Source: Suilimivivens sp963650485 (GTDB taxonomy: Bacteria; Bacillota; Clostridia; Lachnospirales; Lachnospiraceae). From it: DNA of 64,000 nucleotides. The DNA is taken from contig CAVJLN010000014.1 of NCBI GenBank assembly GCA_963650485.1, forward strand, positions 1-64,000, written 5' to 3'. The translations under genes and the position numbers were made by a program. This document shows positions 34,089 to 43,231 of this stretch, piece after piece. Every line of letters starts with the position of its first letter. Within the stretch, counting starts at the first letter, position 1. The notes under the pieces are model-generated. The model saw only the letters and a program-made list of their open reading frames with translations, ran no database searches and had not been told where the DNA came from.

Positions 34089-35855
34089 ATGAAAGGTAAA
34101 AAACTTATTTCACTTCTGTGTGTAGGTGCTATGATGGCTAGTCTGCTCGCAGGATGTGGCAGTTCCACCGGAACGTCAGACAGCTCAACAGTTTCTACAG
34201 GCACAGAAAGCACAGACAGCACAGAAACTTCTGACAGCAGTGCTTCCGATAAGGAAGCAATGACGCTTGAAATTTTTGACGTGGCTGCGAACTATCAGGG
34301 CGTACAGAACGGATGGTTTGCCAAGGTTGTTAAGGATCGCTTCAACCTTGAACTAAATATTATCGCTCCTCAGGTGGCAGGCGATGCAATTTATCAGACT
34401 CGTGCCAGCAGCGGTAATCTGGGAGATATCCTGATTCTGGAATCCAGTCAGTTTAAAGAATGTATCGACGCAGGCCTGATCAAGGATATCAGTGCAGATA
34501 TCTGGAATTACTCCAATCTTGCTGAATATAAGGATCAGATTGATGTGCTGAATAACGGACTGGAAGGAAATGACAGTGGTGCAACCTATGGCATTCCTAC
34601 TGAGATGCTGAGCACCTCCCCGACCTCCTATTCTCAGGATACCATTTATTCCAGCCCTTTACTTCGCTGGGATCTTTATAAGGAGCTTGGAAGTCCTGAC
34701 ATTGAGGACCTTGACGGACTGCTTGATGTATTAGAGCAGATGATGAAGAATCATCCTACCAATGAAGCAGGGGATGCGTGCTATGCAATGTCACTGTGGC
34801 CGGACTGGGATGGTGGCGACGGAATGCTTGGAATTGCCAATGTTGTTCAGCTGACTACCTGGTATGGCGAGAAGATTAAGGGTTCTACGATCCTGAAGCC
34901 GGATGGAACATTTATTTCGTTGACCGACAAGGATGGCACTTACTATAAAATACTGAAGTTCCTGTATACAGCGAACCAGAGAGGTCTTGTTGATCCGGAT
35001 TCCGCTACTCAGGACTGGAACTCCGCGTGTGCGAAGATGAGCGCAGGTCAGGTATATCTGATGTGGTATAGCTGGCAGACAGGCTTCTGGAACTCCACAG
35101 ACAGACTGAAGGCGGGAAACGGATTTATCTTTACTCCTGTTGCAGATCAGGAATACTATACGGATGCAGATGCATATTACGGATCCGGTCGTGTATTTGC
35201 AATCGGTTCACAGGTTGATGATGCTAAGTATGAAAGAATTATGGAATTCCTTGACTGGTATGCAAGTCCGGAAGGATTGATGTTCGAGCATGATGGTATT
35301 GAAGGCTTTAATTACGAAGTAGGTGAAGACGGAAAGCTTACCCAGCTTAATTCCAATGCGCTTATGGATAATCTTAATGTTCCCGAAGAATGGGGCGGCG
35401 GCGGATATAGTGATGGAAATAATGCGATTAACCAGTGGATTGTTAACGCAAACAGCATTAATCCTCTGACCGGTGAGACATACACCGTAACCTACTGGAG
35501 CAGCTACAAGGAAGCGACTCTGACCGAAATGAAGAAGGAATGGCGTGAGAGATTTGATGCCGAGGAGCCGGTTGATTATATGGAGAAGAATAATAAACTG
35601 GTGATCAGCCCTAATGTGAGCGTTTCACTTCCTACCGATACAACAGATATCGCTGTAATTCGTAACCAGTGTAATGAAACCGTATGTGATTATTCCTGGA
35701 GAATGATTTATGCAACAGATGATGCGAATTTTGATGCATTATGGGATGAGATGACCACGACTCTGGATGGCTTCGGATTCCAGGATCTTGTAAAGTTTGA
35801 TACCGAAAAGTATCAGATCGAACTGGATGCTAAGAACGAGATTGCCGGAAAATAA
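34089..35855 (+). CDS. Lipoprotein oligosaccharide-binding protein of the importer
   Basis: 588 residues. The signal peptide is MKGKKLISLLCVGAMMASLL and the lipobox LLAGC gives lipid attachment at the Cys near residue 25. A Ser/Thr/Asp-rich linker (26-55) precedes a large substrate-binding fold of the LplA/CUT1 type. It is expected to capture xylan-derived oligosaccharides outside the membrane and pass them to the two permeases. The ATG at 34089 after GAGAGGG is chosen over 34068. A strong terminator follows. Confidence 0.93.
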   Translation: MKGKKLISLLCVGAMMASLLAGCGSSTGTSDSSTVSTGTESTDSTETSDSSASDKEAMTLEIFDVAANYQGVQNGWFAKVVKDRFNLELNIIAPQVAGDAIYQTRASSGNLGDILILESSQFKECIDAGLIKDISADIWNYSNLAEYKDQIDVLNNGLEGNDSGATYGIPTEMLSTSPTSYSQDTIYSSPLLRWDLYKELGSPDIEDLDGLLDVLEQMMKNHPTNEAGDACYAMSLWPDWDGGDGMLGIANVVQLTTWYGEKIKGSTILKPDGTFISLTDKDGTYYKILKFLYTANQRGLVDPDSATQDWNSACAKMSAGQVYLMWYSWQTGFWNSTDRLKAGNGFIFTPVADQEYYTDADAYYGSGRVFAIGSQVDDAKYERIMEFLDWYASPEGLMFEHDGIEGFNYEVGEDGKLTQLNSNALMDNLNVPEEWGGGGYSDGNNAINQWIVNANSINPLTGETYTVTYWSSYKEATLTEMKKEWRERFDAEEPVDYMEKNNKLVISPNVSVSLPTDTTDIAVIRNQCNETVCDYSWRMIYATDDANFDALWDEMTTTLDGFGFQDLVKFDTEKYQIELDAKNEIAGK

Positions 35856-35902
35856 AGCTCCGGCGGCTCTAAACAGTTACCAATTCTGGTACGATTGATT
35901 GT

Positions 35903-35935
35903 AAGGCGTCTCTTACCAGAAGAGACGCCTTGTTA
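35903..35935 (+). terminator. Terminator of the ABC importer operon
   Basis: Perfect 12-base stem AAGGCGTCTCTT (35903-35914) and AAGAGACGCCTT (35920-35931), 5-base loop ACCAG, then GTTATAT. The T run is short, but the stem is very stable. Confidence 0.85.
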
Positions 35936-35962
35936 TATAATCACCCTAAATTTAAATTACAG

Positions 35963-35984
35963 ATAACTATTCAGAATAGTTGCA
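35963..35984. repeat. Minimal palindromic repeat before the GH120-like gene
   Basis: AACTATTC-A-GAATAGTT (35965-35981) is a perfect 17-base palindrome: the inverted ends of the repeat family with nothing between them. It lies 25 bases before the next start codon, between the terminator and the RBS. Confidence 0.75.
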
Positions 35985-36006
35985 GTTGTAGAAAGGCAGA
36001 AAAGAT

Positions 36007-37986
36007 ATGGATCAGTCAGCGATTTTACCAAACGGGAAATCCTTTGAATTTTGGGAGGTTCCCATAACATATAAATGTGAAATTCACGTAAATCAGAATC
36101 ACCCTTTGGCAGACGACACAAATGAAGGTACCTTGGAGAAACCGTTGAAAACAATAAACGCTGCGGCACAGAGAGCAGCTGCAGGCTGTCGTATACTGAT
36201 CCATGGGGGAGAATATCGGGAGTGTGTACATCCCACAGCCGGAGGTACATCTCCGCAGAACATGATAAGCTACGAAGCATATGGAGACGGAGAGGTCATA
36301 ATTAAGGCCTCGGAGGAAGTTACAGATTTTACGCCAAGCGCAGGATGGCGCGTTCAGGGCGATATGAATGAAGAAATAAACAAGGAAAAACTCCGCATTT
36401 GGGAATATCGTCTGGAGCCTGAGCTTTTCAGGGGATATAACCCGTTTTGTGCGGTTAATATACTTCATGACAGGTTGTTTATTGAATATGAGAAAACGGA
36501 TATGACAACCTATCTGAATCGGAGAGGCATGGTATTTTGTGATGGTAAGCCTCTGAAACAGGTCGCCTTATACCATCAGATGTCTAAGTATGAAGGAAGC
36601 TACTGGGTGGAGGCGAATGGACAGACAGTACATTTCCGTCTGCCGGAGGATGCAGATCCTTCTGGGCATAAAATCGAGATTACATGCAGAGAACAGTGCT
36701 TTGCACCGGAGATACCATTCCTTTCCTATATTAAGGTGAAAGGACTCACCTGCGCACATGCAGCTACGGGAGCGCCGGTTCCGCAGAGGGGGGCTCTTTC
36801 CTGTTATAGAGGACATCACTGGGTTATTGAGGATTGTACGATTGACTGGTCTAATGCAGTTGGAATTGATGTTGGCAACGAATGCTGGCATCATGAGCTT
36901 ACTCCGGGACAAATCATCGGACACAGCGTGGTAAGAGGCTGTACGATCAAAGATGTCGGAGTATGCGGAATTGCAGGACTTTTTGCGACACATATGCTGA
37001 TCGAGGACAACCTGATCGAGGGAACAGGATGGCAGAAGATGGAGCTATCCTGGGAGGCAGGAGCAATTAAGCTGCATAACAGCGTGGATGGACTGATCCG
37101 GCACAATGTGTTCCGAAATACATTCCGGGCAGATCATATCTGGCTGGATTGCGGAAACGAAAACAACCGTATCACCGGAAATTTATTCCTGAATGGCAAA
37201 GAACAGAGGGAAGCCATTTTTATCGAATGTACAAGAGATGGAATTAATCTGATTGATAACAATATTATCTGGAATGTAGAAGGCCGTTTTGATCAGAAAA
37301 AGATTCCCGTTGAGCCTGGATCTACGGGCTGGTACAGGATGGAAGAGCACGACGTTGTCAATGGATATGGTATTTATGGAGAAGGTACGGATCACTTGAG
37401 GATTGTAAATAACCTGATTGGAAACTGCCGCAGTGCCGGATATTTTGCAAAGCCGGTCTCCTTCCGGATGGGAGGAATGGATCGAGGTGGAACCTCTGTG
37501 GATGCAATGCTCCTGAATAATATCTTCTATCATTGCGAAGAAGCGGCTATCAAGCTGCCGACCAGATCGAATGAAGCAGAGGGTAATTGCTATATTAAGG
37601 AAAAGGGTGGATATTTGAGAATTCTTTATCCGCAGCCACCGGTATGCCTGCATCTGCCGGCATGGAAGGAATTTTACGGATTTGACAGGCAGGGACAGGA
37701 AGCCTGGTTTGACATTGAGATTGATACGGAGAAGCTGACTTTTATCTGTAGAGAAGCAACAAAACGTCCCTTTGCATTTCCGGGTGAACTGGAAAGAAGA
37801 AATTACGTTTTTGAGCCGGAGCAAACAGAAAGAGTAGATGCCAGTCCGATGGTACAGACCGATTTTTATGGAAAAGGCATTGAGAATGGAAGATGTCTGC
37901 CGGGACCCTTTGCAGAGCTTGCTTCGAACCGGATTTATGACATTGATCCAAGAAAGAGAGAACATAATTCTGAAATGGGGGTATGA
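36007..37986 (+). CDS. GH120-like beta-helix beta-xylosidase
   Basis: 659 residues, cytoplasmic. The right-handed parallel beta-helix begins with the HVNQNHPLADDTNEGTLEKP repeat opening, has an inserted beta domain (about 120-240), and continues with helix turns (HNVFRNT, NRITGNLFLN, NLIDNNIIWN). Known GH120 xylosidase XylC of Thermoanaerobacterium has this plan, with catalytic Asp382 and Glu405. Here D381 in IWLDCG and E407 in IFIECTRDG occupy matching motifs, so the enzyme is likely active. It would remove xylose from xylo-oligosaccharides. GH141 or a pectin-type beta-helix enzyme is the alternative. The next gene starts 4 bases after its stop. Confidence 0.75.
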   Translation: MDQSAILPNGKSFEFWEVPITYKCEIHVNQNHPLADDTNEGTLEKPLKTINAAAQRAAAGCRILIHGGEYRECVHPTAGGTSPQNMISYEAYGDGEVIIKASEEVTDFTPSAGWRVQGDMNEEINKEKLRIWEYRLEPELFRGYNPFCAVNILHDRLFIEYEKTDMTTYLNRRGMVFCDGKPLKQVALYHQMSKYEGSYWVEANGQTVHFRLPEDADPSGHKIEITCREQCFAPEIPFLSYIKVKGLTCAHAATGAPVPQRGALSCYRGHHWVIEDCTIDWSNAVGIDVGNECWHHELTPGQIIGHSVVRGCTIKDVGVCGIAGLFATHMLIEDNLIEGTGWQKMELSWEAGAIKLHNSVDGLIRHNVFRNTFRADHIWLDCGNENNRITGNLFLNGKEQREAIFIECTRDGINLIDNNIIWNVEGRFDQKKIPVEPGSTGWYRMEEHDVVNGYGIYGEGTDHLRIVNNLIGNCRSAGYFAKPVSFRMGGMDRGGTSVDAMLLNNIFYHCEEAAIKLPTRSNEAEGNCYIKEKGGYLRILYPQPPVCLHLPAWKEFYGFDRQGQEAWFDIEIDTEKLTFICREATKRPFAFPGELERRNYVFEPEQTERVDASPMVQTDFYGKGIENGRCLPGPFAELASNRIYDIDPRKREHNSEMGV

Positions 37987-37989
37987 AAT

Positions 37990-40605
37990 ATGCTGAGAAC
38001 AGTACAGACAGAAAATGGATGGGTTAAAGGTATAGAGGCTGCTGATCCGAGGATCACCGCATTTAAAGGTATTCCTTTTGCGGCTCCGCCGGTGGGAGAG
38101 AACAGATGGAGAGCTCCACAGCCTTGTGAGAACTGGGATGGGATTCGGGAATGCTATCGGTTTGCCCCGATTTCCATGCAGGCAATACCGGGCATTGGTG
38201 ACAATGTATATGTAAGGGAATGGCACGTAGATCCGGAAGTGGCCATGGACGAGGACTGCTTGTATCTGAATGTCTGGACGAGCGCTAAGGAGGTTACAGA
38301 GAAGCAGCCTGTACTTGTATGGTTTTTTGGCGGAGGTCTCCAATGCGGTTATCCGTCTGAAATGGAATTTGACGGAGAAAGAATCGCACGTCGTAATGTC
38401 GTTGTGGTAACTGTAAATTACAGAGTAAATGTATTTGGATTTCTGGCGCATCCTCAACTGACCGAGGAGCAGTCCGATGCACCTACTAATTTTGGAAGCC
38501 TTGATCAGCAGGCGGCTCTCCGGTGGGTGCAGAGAAATATTGCATCCTTTGGCGGAGATCCGGGAAATGTTACGATTGCGGGACAGTCTGCCGGTGGCGG
38601 AAGCGTTATGAGCCAGATGGCATGTATGGATAATGAAGGCTTATTTCATCGTGCCGTAGTTATGAGCGCAATGATTCGCTCCCCGTATCAGCCGGGTGGG
38701 ATCGGTGTGCCGGAGGAATTATGGCATGCAGAGGAGAATGGACAGCATTTTCTCTCATTTCTGGGATGCTCTTCCATTGAGGAAGCACGTAAGCTGGATG
38801 CGGTTACTATTCGTGACAAGTATGAGGAATACACAAAAATGTTTCCGGCCATGTTTACCGTGTTGGATCATAAGTTCTGTGTAGGGGATCCGATGGTGCT
38901 TTTCATGGAAGGAAAGCATGTGAATGTACCTGTTATGGCTGGAAACACTGCGGATGAATTTCCCAATTATATAGACGCTTCCTCAAAGGAGGATTTGAAA
39001 AAGAAAGCAGAGAGGATTTTTGGAGAAGATGCAGAGAAGTTTATGAGCTTTCCTGAGGCAGTCAGAGAGGATGCAGAAGGAAAATTTGCGAAGGTAAACG
39101 GAATTGAGTGCACCGCTAAGTGCCTGTTTTCCGAGAAAAAGAGTACAACCGAAAGGAAGCCCTGTTATTATTATCGTTTTGAACCTGATATTCCGGGCTG
39201 GGATCATGCGGGAACGTTCCATTCCGTAGACCTGTGGTTTTTCTTTGAAACTTTGGCGAAATGTTGGAGACCCTTTGTGGGCAGACATTATGATTTATCC
39301 CGAAAAATGTGTAATTACTGGGTAAACTTTATTAAATCCGGAAATCCAAATGGCCAGGATGCAGATGGACAAGAGATGCCTTATTGGTATCCTTATGAAA
39401 AAGAGGCACCGTGTGAAATGATCTTTACCTCAGAAGGTCCGATGGTCAACTGCGGTAAGGAGACACCTTTTAAGGAATTCCTGATGGATCAGATTAAGAG
39501 AACACTGCCGATAGGGAAGGTCTTCCGGCGGGAATGGCTCACACCGGTATGGGAAGGAGAAACTTGTTACCGTGAAACCTTTGCGGTAATTACTGATGAA
39601 GATGGCTGCAGAGCGCCTTTTCTATGGACTCCTGAAGAAATTATATCTGTGGAAAGCTATGATGGTGAAGTAGTTTATGAAAATGGAAAGGACTACTTAC
39701 TGGAGAAGGATGAACTGGTGATTCCTGAAGGAAGCCGAATACCGGTTACCGGATGGGAGACTTTCCTGTATCCGGATTTTGATACAGCAAAAAGAAAAGG
39801 AGAAGCCAGTGAATTTGCCAGAGACTTTGGTCCATTAACGGCTTCAAACGGAAAATTCCTGAATCTTTGCGCAATTGGACATCCCGAGCTGGTAACCCAA
39901 AATCAGGTGGCAGTAAGCTATAGGGTATGGAAGAAAGATCTGAAGAGTGAGCCCATTAGCAAGCTGGATAAGCTTCCCAGACTTTCTGCGAAGCTGAATG
40001 AGGGACAGCCGGTCAAGATTGTGTTGTATGGAGACAGTGTATCCTGTGGCTGTGACTGCAGCGGTATGTACGGACAAAAGCCGGGGCAGCCCACATGGGC
40101 AGAGCTGATGATACATCAGATGGAAGAAAAATGGCAGAGCCCGATATGCTTCCACAATACATCAGTCGGAGGCGTGGATTCAGACTGGGCAATAGAAAAT
40201 GCGGTACAGCGTGCAGGGGCTTATCATCCGGATCTTGTAATCCTGGGCTTTGGAATGAATGACCGTTGTGGCATGGAAGAGTACAGGAATAAGACACATA
40301 AGCTAATGGAAGTCATCCAAGCGGTCAGCCCTGAAACCGAGTTTTTACTGCTTGCCACAACCCTCCCCAACGAGCTTGCTGCTACAGAGCCATACCATTT
40401 CTGGGCGCATCAGGATGAGTACAGTGAAAGCCTTATGGGGCTTGAAGGTGAAGGAGCTGCAGTGGCAGATATTCAGGCAGTTCAGAAGGAAATCGGAAAG
40501 AGAAAACGCTACATCGATATAACCGGAAACTGGCTGAATCACCCGAATGACTATCTTGCCAGAATCCAGGCTCAGGTAGTAATGAAAACCCTTGGACTGT
40601 ATTAG
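37990..40605 (+). CDS. Bifunctional esterase: type-B carboxylesterase plus SGNH hydrolase
   Basis: 871 residues. Residues 1-500 are a carboxylesterase type-B fold with nucleophile S200 in GQSAGGGS (the usual form is GESAGG), oxyanion strand FFGGG, and a likely His in FHSVDLWFF. A linker beta domain follows (about 510-670). Residues 672-871 form an SGNH domain with GDSVS (S683), GGVDSDW, GMND and NHPND (H851). No signal peptide is present, so it probably deacetylates or deferuloylates imported xylan oligosaccharides. Joining two unrelated serine-esterase folds in one chain suggests two different ester groups on one substrate. Substrates are inferred from context. Confidence 0.82.
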   Translation: MLRTVQTENGWVKGIEAADPRITAFKGIPFAAPPVGENRWRAPQPCENWDGIRECYRFAPISMQAIPGIGDNVYVREWHVDPEVAMDEDCLYLNVWTSAKEVTEKQPVLVWFFGGGLQCGYPSEMEFDGERIARRNVVVVTVNYRVNVFGFLAHPQLTEEQSDAPTNFGSLDQQAALRWVQRNIASFGGDPGNVTIAGQSAGGGSVMSQMACMDNEGLFHRAVVMSAMIRSPYQPGGIGVPEELWHAEENGQHFLSFLGCSSIEEARKLDAVTIRDKYEEYTKMFPAMFTVLDHKFCVGDPMVLFMEGKHVNVPVMAGNTADEFPNYIDASSKEDLKKKAERIFGEDAEKFMSFPEAVREDAEGKFAKVNGIECTAKCLFSEKKSTTERKPCYYYRFEPDIPGWDHAGTFHSVDLWFFFETLAKCWRPFVGRHYDLSRKMCNYWVNFIKSGNPNGQDADGQEMPYWYPYEKEAPCEMIFTSEGPMVNCGKETPFKEFLMDQIKRTLPIGKVFRREWLTPVWEGETCYRETFAVITDEDGCRAPFLWTPEEIISVESYDGEVVYENGKDYLLEKDELVIPEGSRIPVTGWETFLYPDFDTAKRKGEASEFARDFGPLTASNGKFLNLCAIGHPELVTQNQVAVSYRVWKKDLKSEPISKLDKLPRLSAKLNEGQPVKIVLYGDSVSCGCDCSGMYGQKPGQPTWAELMIHQMEEKWQSPICFHNTSVGGVDSDWAIENAVQRAGAYHPDLVILGFGMNDRCGMEEYRNKTHKLMEVIQAVSPETEFLLLATTLPNELAATEPYHFWAHQDEYSESLMGLEGEGAAVADIQAVQKEIGKRKRYIDITGNWLNHPNDYLARIQAQVVMKTLGLY

Positions 40606-40657
40606 AAGCCAACGCATATATGAGAACAAAATGGATGTTGTAAATAAGGAGCTTAGG

Positions 40658-43147
40658 ATGAGCAGATTACAGATCAAAACAAAAGAAAGACAATTTAAAA
40701 CCGCAAAGGATTTATATGGAATCTTCTTTGAAGATATTAACCGGGCCGGAGACGGAGGGCTTTATCCGGAAATGCTTCGAAACCGAAGCTTTGAAGACTC
40801 TGTTTTGCCGGAGGGCTATATACAGCAGGAAGATGGCATCCACGTTAAAACAGTATCCGGATGGCTGGATGAGTTTTGCAATGGAGAAGGCTTAAGCCGA
40901 TGGGTGAAGGCAAATAAAATTGCTGAGACCGAAATACCGGCATGGTATACACAAAACGCACGCATGGAGCTGGAACGGACAGATACCCTGAATAAACATA
41001 GGGATGCCGCCCTGCGTGTCCGATTCGAAAAGGAAGGATGCCTGATTAATACAGGCTTCTGCGGAATGTCTGTCAAGAAGGGAGAAAGCTATTTTCTGTA
41101 TTTGTTTGCAAAAGCAAAGGAAGAGATCGCTCTTGATATAACGATTGAATCGCAGGGAAAAGTGCTGGCAGGCAGCAGCTTGATTCTTTCGGGAAATGAG
41201 TATACAAGATATGATACTGTTTTGACAGCCGGTGAGGACTGTTGTGAGGCGCAGCTTTCTGTTTCCTGTAAGGATGGGGGAGAAATCCTTTTGGGATTTA
41301 TTTCACTGATGCCGCAGAATACATATATGGGACATGGTCTAAGGACAGACCTTGTAGAAAAGCTGAAGGACATGAGTCCCAGGTTCATGAGATTTCCGGG
41401 AGGCTGTATTGTGGAAGGAACAACCCCGTCCACGGTTATGAGGTTTAAGGATACGGTGGGACCGGTTTGGGAAAGGCCAAGCAAGCTGTTCGTATGGCAT
41501 TACAGAAGCACACTGGGTCTTGGCTTCCATGAGTATCTGCAGCTCTGCGAGGATCTTGATATGGAACCCTTGTACGTATGTAATTGCGGAATGACCTGTC
41601 AGGGAAGGAAAAGCGTGCTCCTTGAGGGAGAAGCTCTTGACGAAATGATACAGGATACGCTGGATGCCATTGAGTATGCGATTGGCTCTAAGGAGAGTAA
41701 ATGGGGAAGGCTGCGTGCATCTATGGGTCATCCAGAGCCCTTTAAGCTGACTTATCTGGAAATTGGTAATGAAAACTGGGGCGCCGATTATGAAATGCGT
41801 TACAACATGATTTATCAGAAGATCAAGGAGCTGTATCCCCAGATCAAAACCATAGCCAATGAGCATGTGGAGAAGAATGGCTGTCCGACAGAGTGCGTGG
41901 ATGAGCATTTTTATAATACAACAGAGTTTTTTGCGGAACATCTTCATTATTATGATGACTACGACCGCAAGGGACCGAAGATTTTTGTGGGAGAGCAGGC
42001 AGTAAATGAGGGCGCCTATATGGGGAAGCTGTATGCTGCACTCGGAGAAGCGGCATTCCTTGCAGGGATAGAGAAAAATCAGGATATCGTAACATTGTCC
42101 TCATATGCACCGCTGTTTGAAAATGTAAATTACAGAGCATGGTATCCTAATCTGATTCGATTCAATAATCATCAGAGTCTTGGAATCCCAACCTATTATG
42201 TATGGAAAATGTTTGGGCAAAACCGTGGAGAGTATGTTGTGCATTCTGAGGATGAAGGAGGACGTGTTTACCGTCCCATGGCCGGAATGGCATCCCTGAA
42301 ATCCAATAAGATGCTTCGATTCAAAAATTCCGTATGGAACGGAGAAGAAGCAAAGATCACGCATGAATTGATGGGGCATGTGTCGAGTACACCGGAAGGC
42401 TGTCTGCTCGAGTTGCCCGACGAAGAACAGAAGAAAGAATTTCACAGTCTTCTGGAATGGGCGGATGAAAGCAAGAGCTTTGTAGTGTTTGGGGAAGAAG
42501 ATCAATCCTGCGGAAGATTCGAGGTAGATATTCTGATAGACGAGGATGCTTCTTTCGAGCTTGGCATATTCAGCGCAAGAGTGGTTCGCTCCTATTATGA
42601 ACAGCAGCTGGCCATTACAGCCGGCGTGGAAAAGGACTGGGATGCAGCTATGGTGCGCCCATTGCTGTGGAAGATAAAGGGAGAATGCTGCTCGTTGGAG
42701 GAATTTGGCTTTATGCACGACCGGAAGCTGACAGAAGACTTTTCAATTTCAGTAACCACAGGAGAGTATCATCGTTTTGGATATGAAACGGATGGGGAGC
42801 AGCTCAGGCTGTATGTTGACGGTGAGCTTCAGAAAGAGATTTCGCTTCCCTACGGACCTGCATTTGCATCTGTAGTTACAGATACACAGGATGATGTCAT
42901 TATCAAGGCAGTTAATTTTACCGGAGAAGTTGACCGGGTTTCGATTGCGTTGGATTGCGAGGTGCAGGGGGACTATACGGTAACACTTCTCAGCGGAGAA
43001 AAGAATGCGGAAAACAGCTTTGAGGAGCCTGAAAAGGTAAAAGACATTACTTTGAACATGCAAGGTGCTGCATCAGAGTTTGTATATGAGGCACCGGCAT
43101 ATTCTGTCAGTGTTCTGCGCTTGAAGAAGCTTAATTCTCCTGTATAA
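40658..43147 (+). CDS. GH51 alpha-L-arabinofuranosidase
   Basis: 829 residues from ATG 40658 (AAGGAG six bases before). GH51 catalytic barrel with acid/base E372 in GNENWG and nucleophile E446 in FVGEQAVNEG; the MRFPGGCIVEG signature is present. The C-terminal beta-sandwich (alpha-L-AF-C) covers about 480-600. A further lectin-like region (about 640-780, TGEYHRFGYETDGEQLRLYV) makes it longer than the usual 500-residue enzyme. There is no signal peptide. It removes arabinose from imported arabinoxylan oligosaccharides. Confidence 0.93.
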   Translation: MSRLQIKTKERQFKTAKDLYGIFFEDINRAGDGGLYPEMLRNRSFEDSVLPEGYIQQEDGIHVKTVSGWLDEFCNGEGLSRWVKANKIAETEIPAWYTQNARMELERTDTLNKHRDAALRVRFEKEGCLINTGFCGMSVKKGESYFLYLFAKAKEEIALDITIESQGKVLAGSSLILSGNEYTRYDTVLTAGEDCCEAQLSVSCKDGGEILLGFISLMPQNTYMGHGLRTDLVEKLKDMSPRFMRFPGGCIVEGTTPSTVMRFKDTVGPVWERPSKLFVWHYRSTLGLGFHEYLQLCEDLDMEPLYVCNCGMTCQGRKSVLLEGEALDEMIQDTLDAIEYAIGSKESKWGRLRASMGHPEPFKLTYLEIGNENWGADYEMRYNMIYQKIKELYPQIKTIANEHVEKNGCPTECVDEHFYNTTEFFAEHLHYYDDYDRKGPKIFVGEQAVNEGAYMGKLYAALGEAAFLAGIEKNQDIVTLSSYAPLFENVNYRAWYPNLIRFNNHQSLGIPTYYVWKMFGQNRGEYVVHSEDEGGRVYRPMAGMASLKSNKMLRFKNSVWNGEEAKITHELMGHVSSTPEGCLLELPDEEQKKEFHSLLEWADESKSFVVFGEEDQSCGRFEVDILIDEDASFELGIFSARVVRSYYEQQLAITAGVEKDWDAAMVRPLLWKIKGECCSLEEFGFMHDRKLTEDFSISVTTGEYHRFGYETDGEQLRLYVDGELQKEISLPYGPAFASVVTDTQDDVIIKAVNFTGEVDRVSIALDCEVQGDYTVTLLSGEKNAENSFEEPEKVKDITLNMQGAASEFVYEAPAYSVSVLRLKKLNSPV

Positions 43148-43209
43148 TCCGGAGGATGGAGCGTGGAAAGCGTTACTTTCATTCAGAAAGTGCATCCATA
43201 ACCCGGATT
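43146..43209. other. Nested three-stem structure between GH51 and MATE genes
   Basis: AATCCGG (43146-43152) pairs with CCGGATT (43203-43209), GGATG (43154-43158) with CATCC (43193-43197), and ACTTTC (43175-43180) with GAAAGT (43186-43191). The three stems nest on one axis and fill most of the 84-base gap. There is no T tract, so it is not a standard terminator; mRNA processing or differential stability is possible. Confidence 0.5.
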
Positions 43210-43231
43210 TGGAGTTAGGAAGAGGCGGTTT

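Noticed and set aside
37183..38457. Minus-strand open frame of 424 codons
   Set aside because: It spans parts of the GH120-like and esterase genes, both clearly coding on the plus strand, and shows no recognisable domain or ribosome site.
40606..40657. Possible frameshift joining the esterase and GH51 genes
   Set aside because: Both proteins are complete at this junction, and the GH51 start has its own AAGGAG site.
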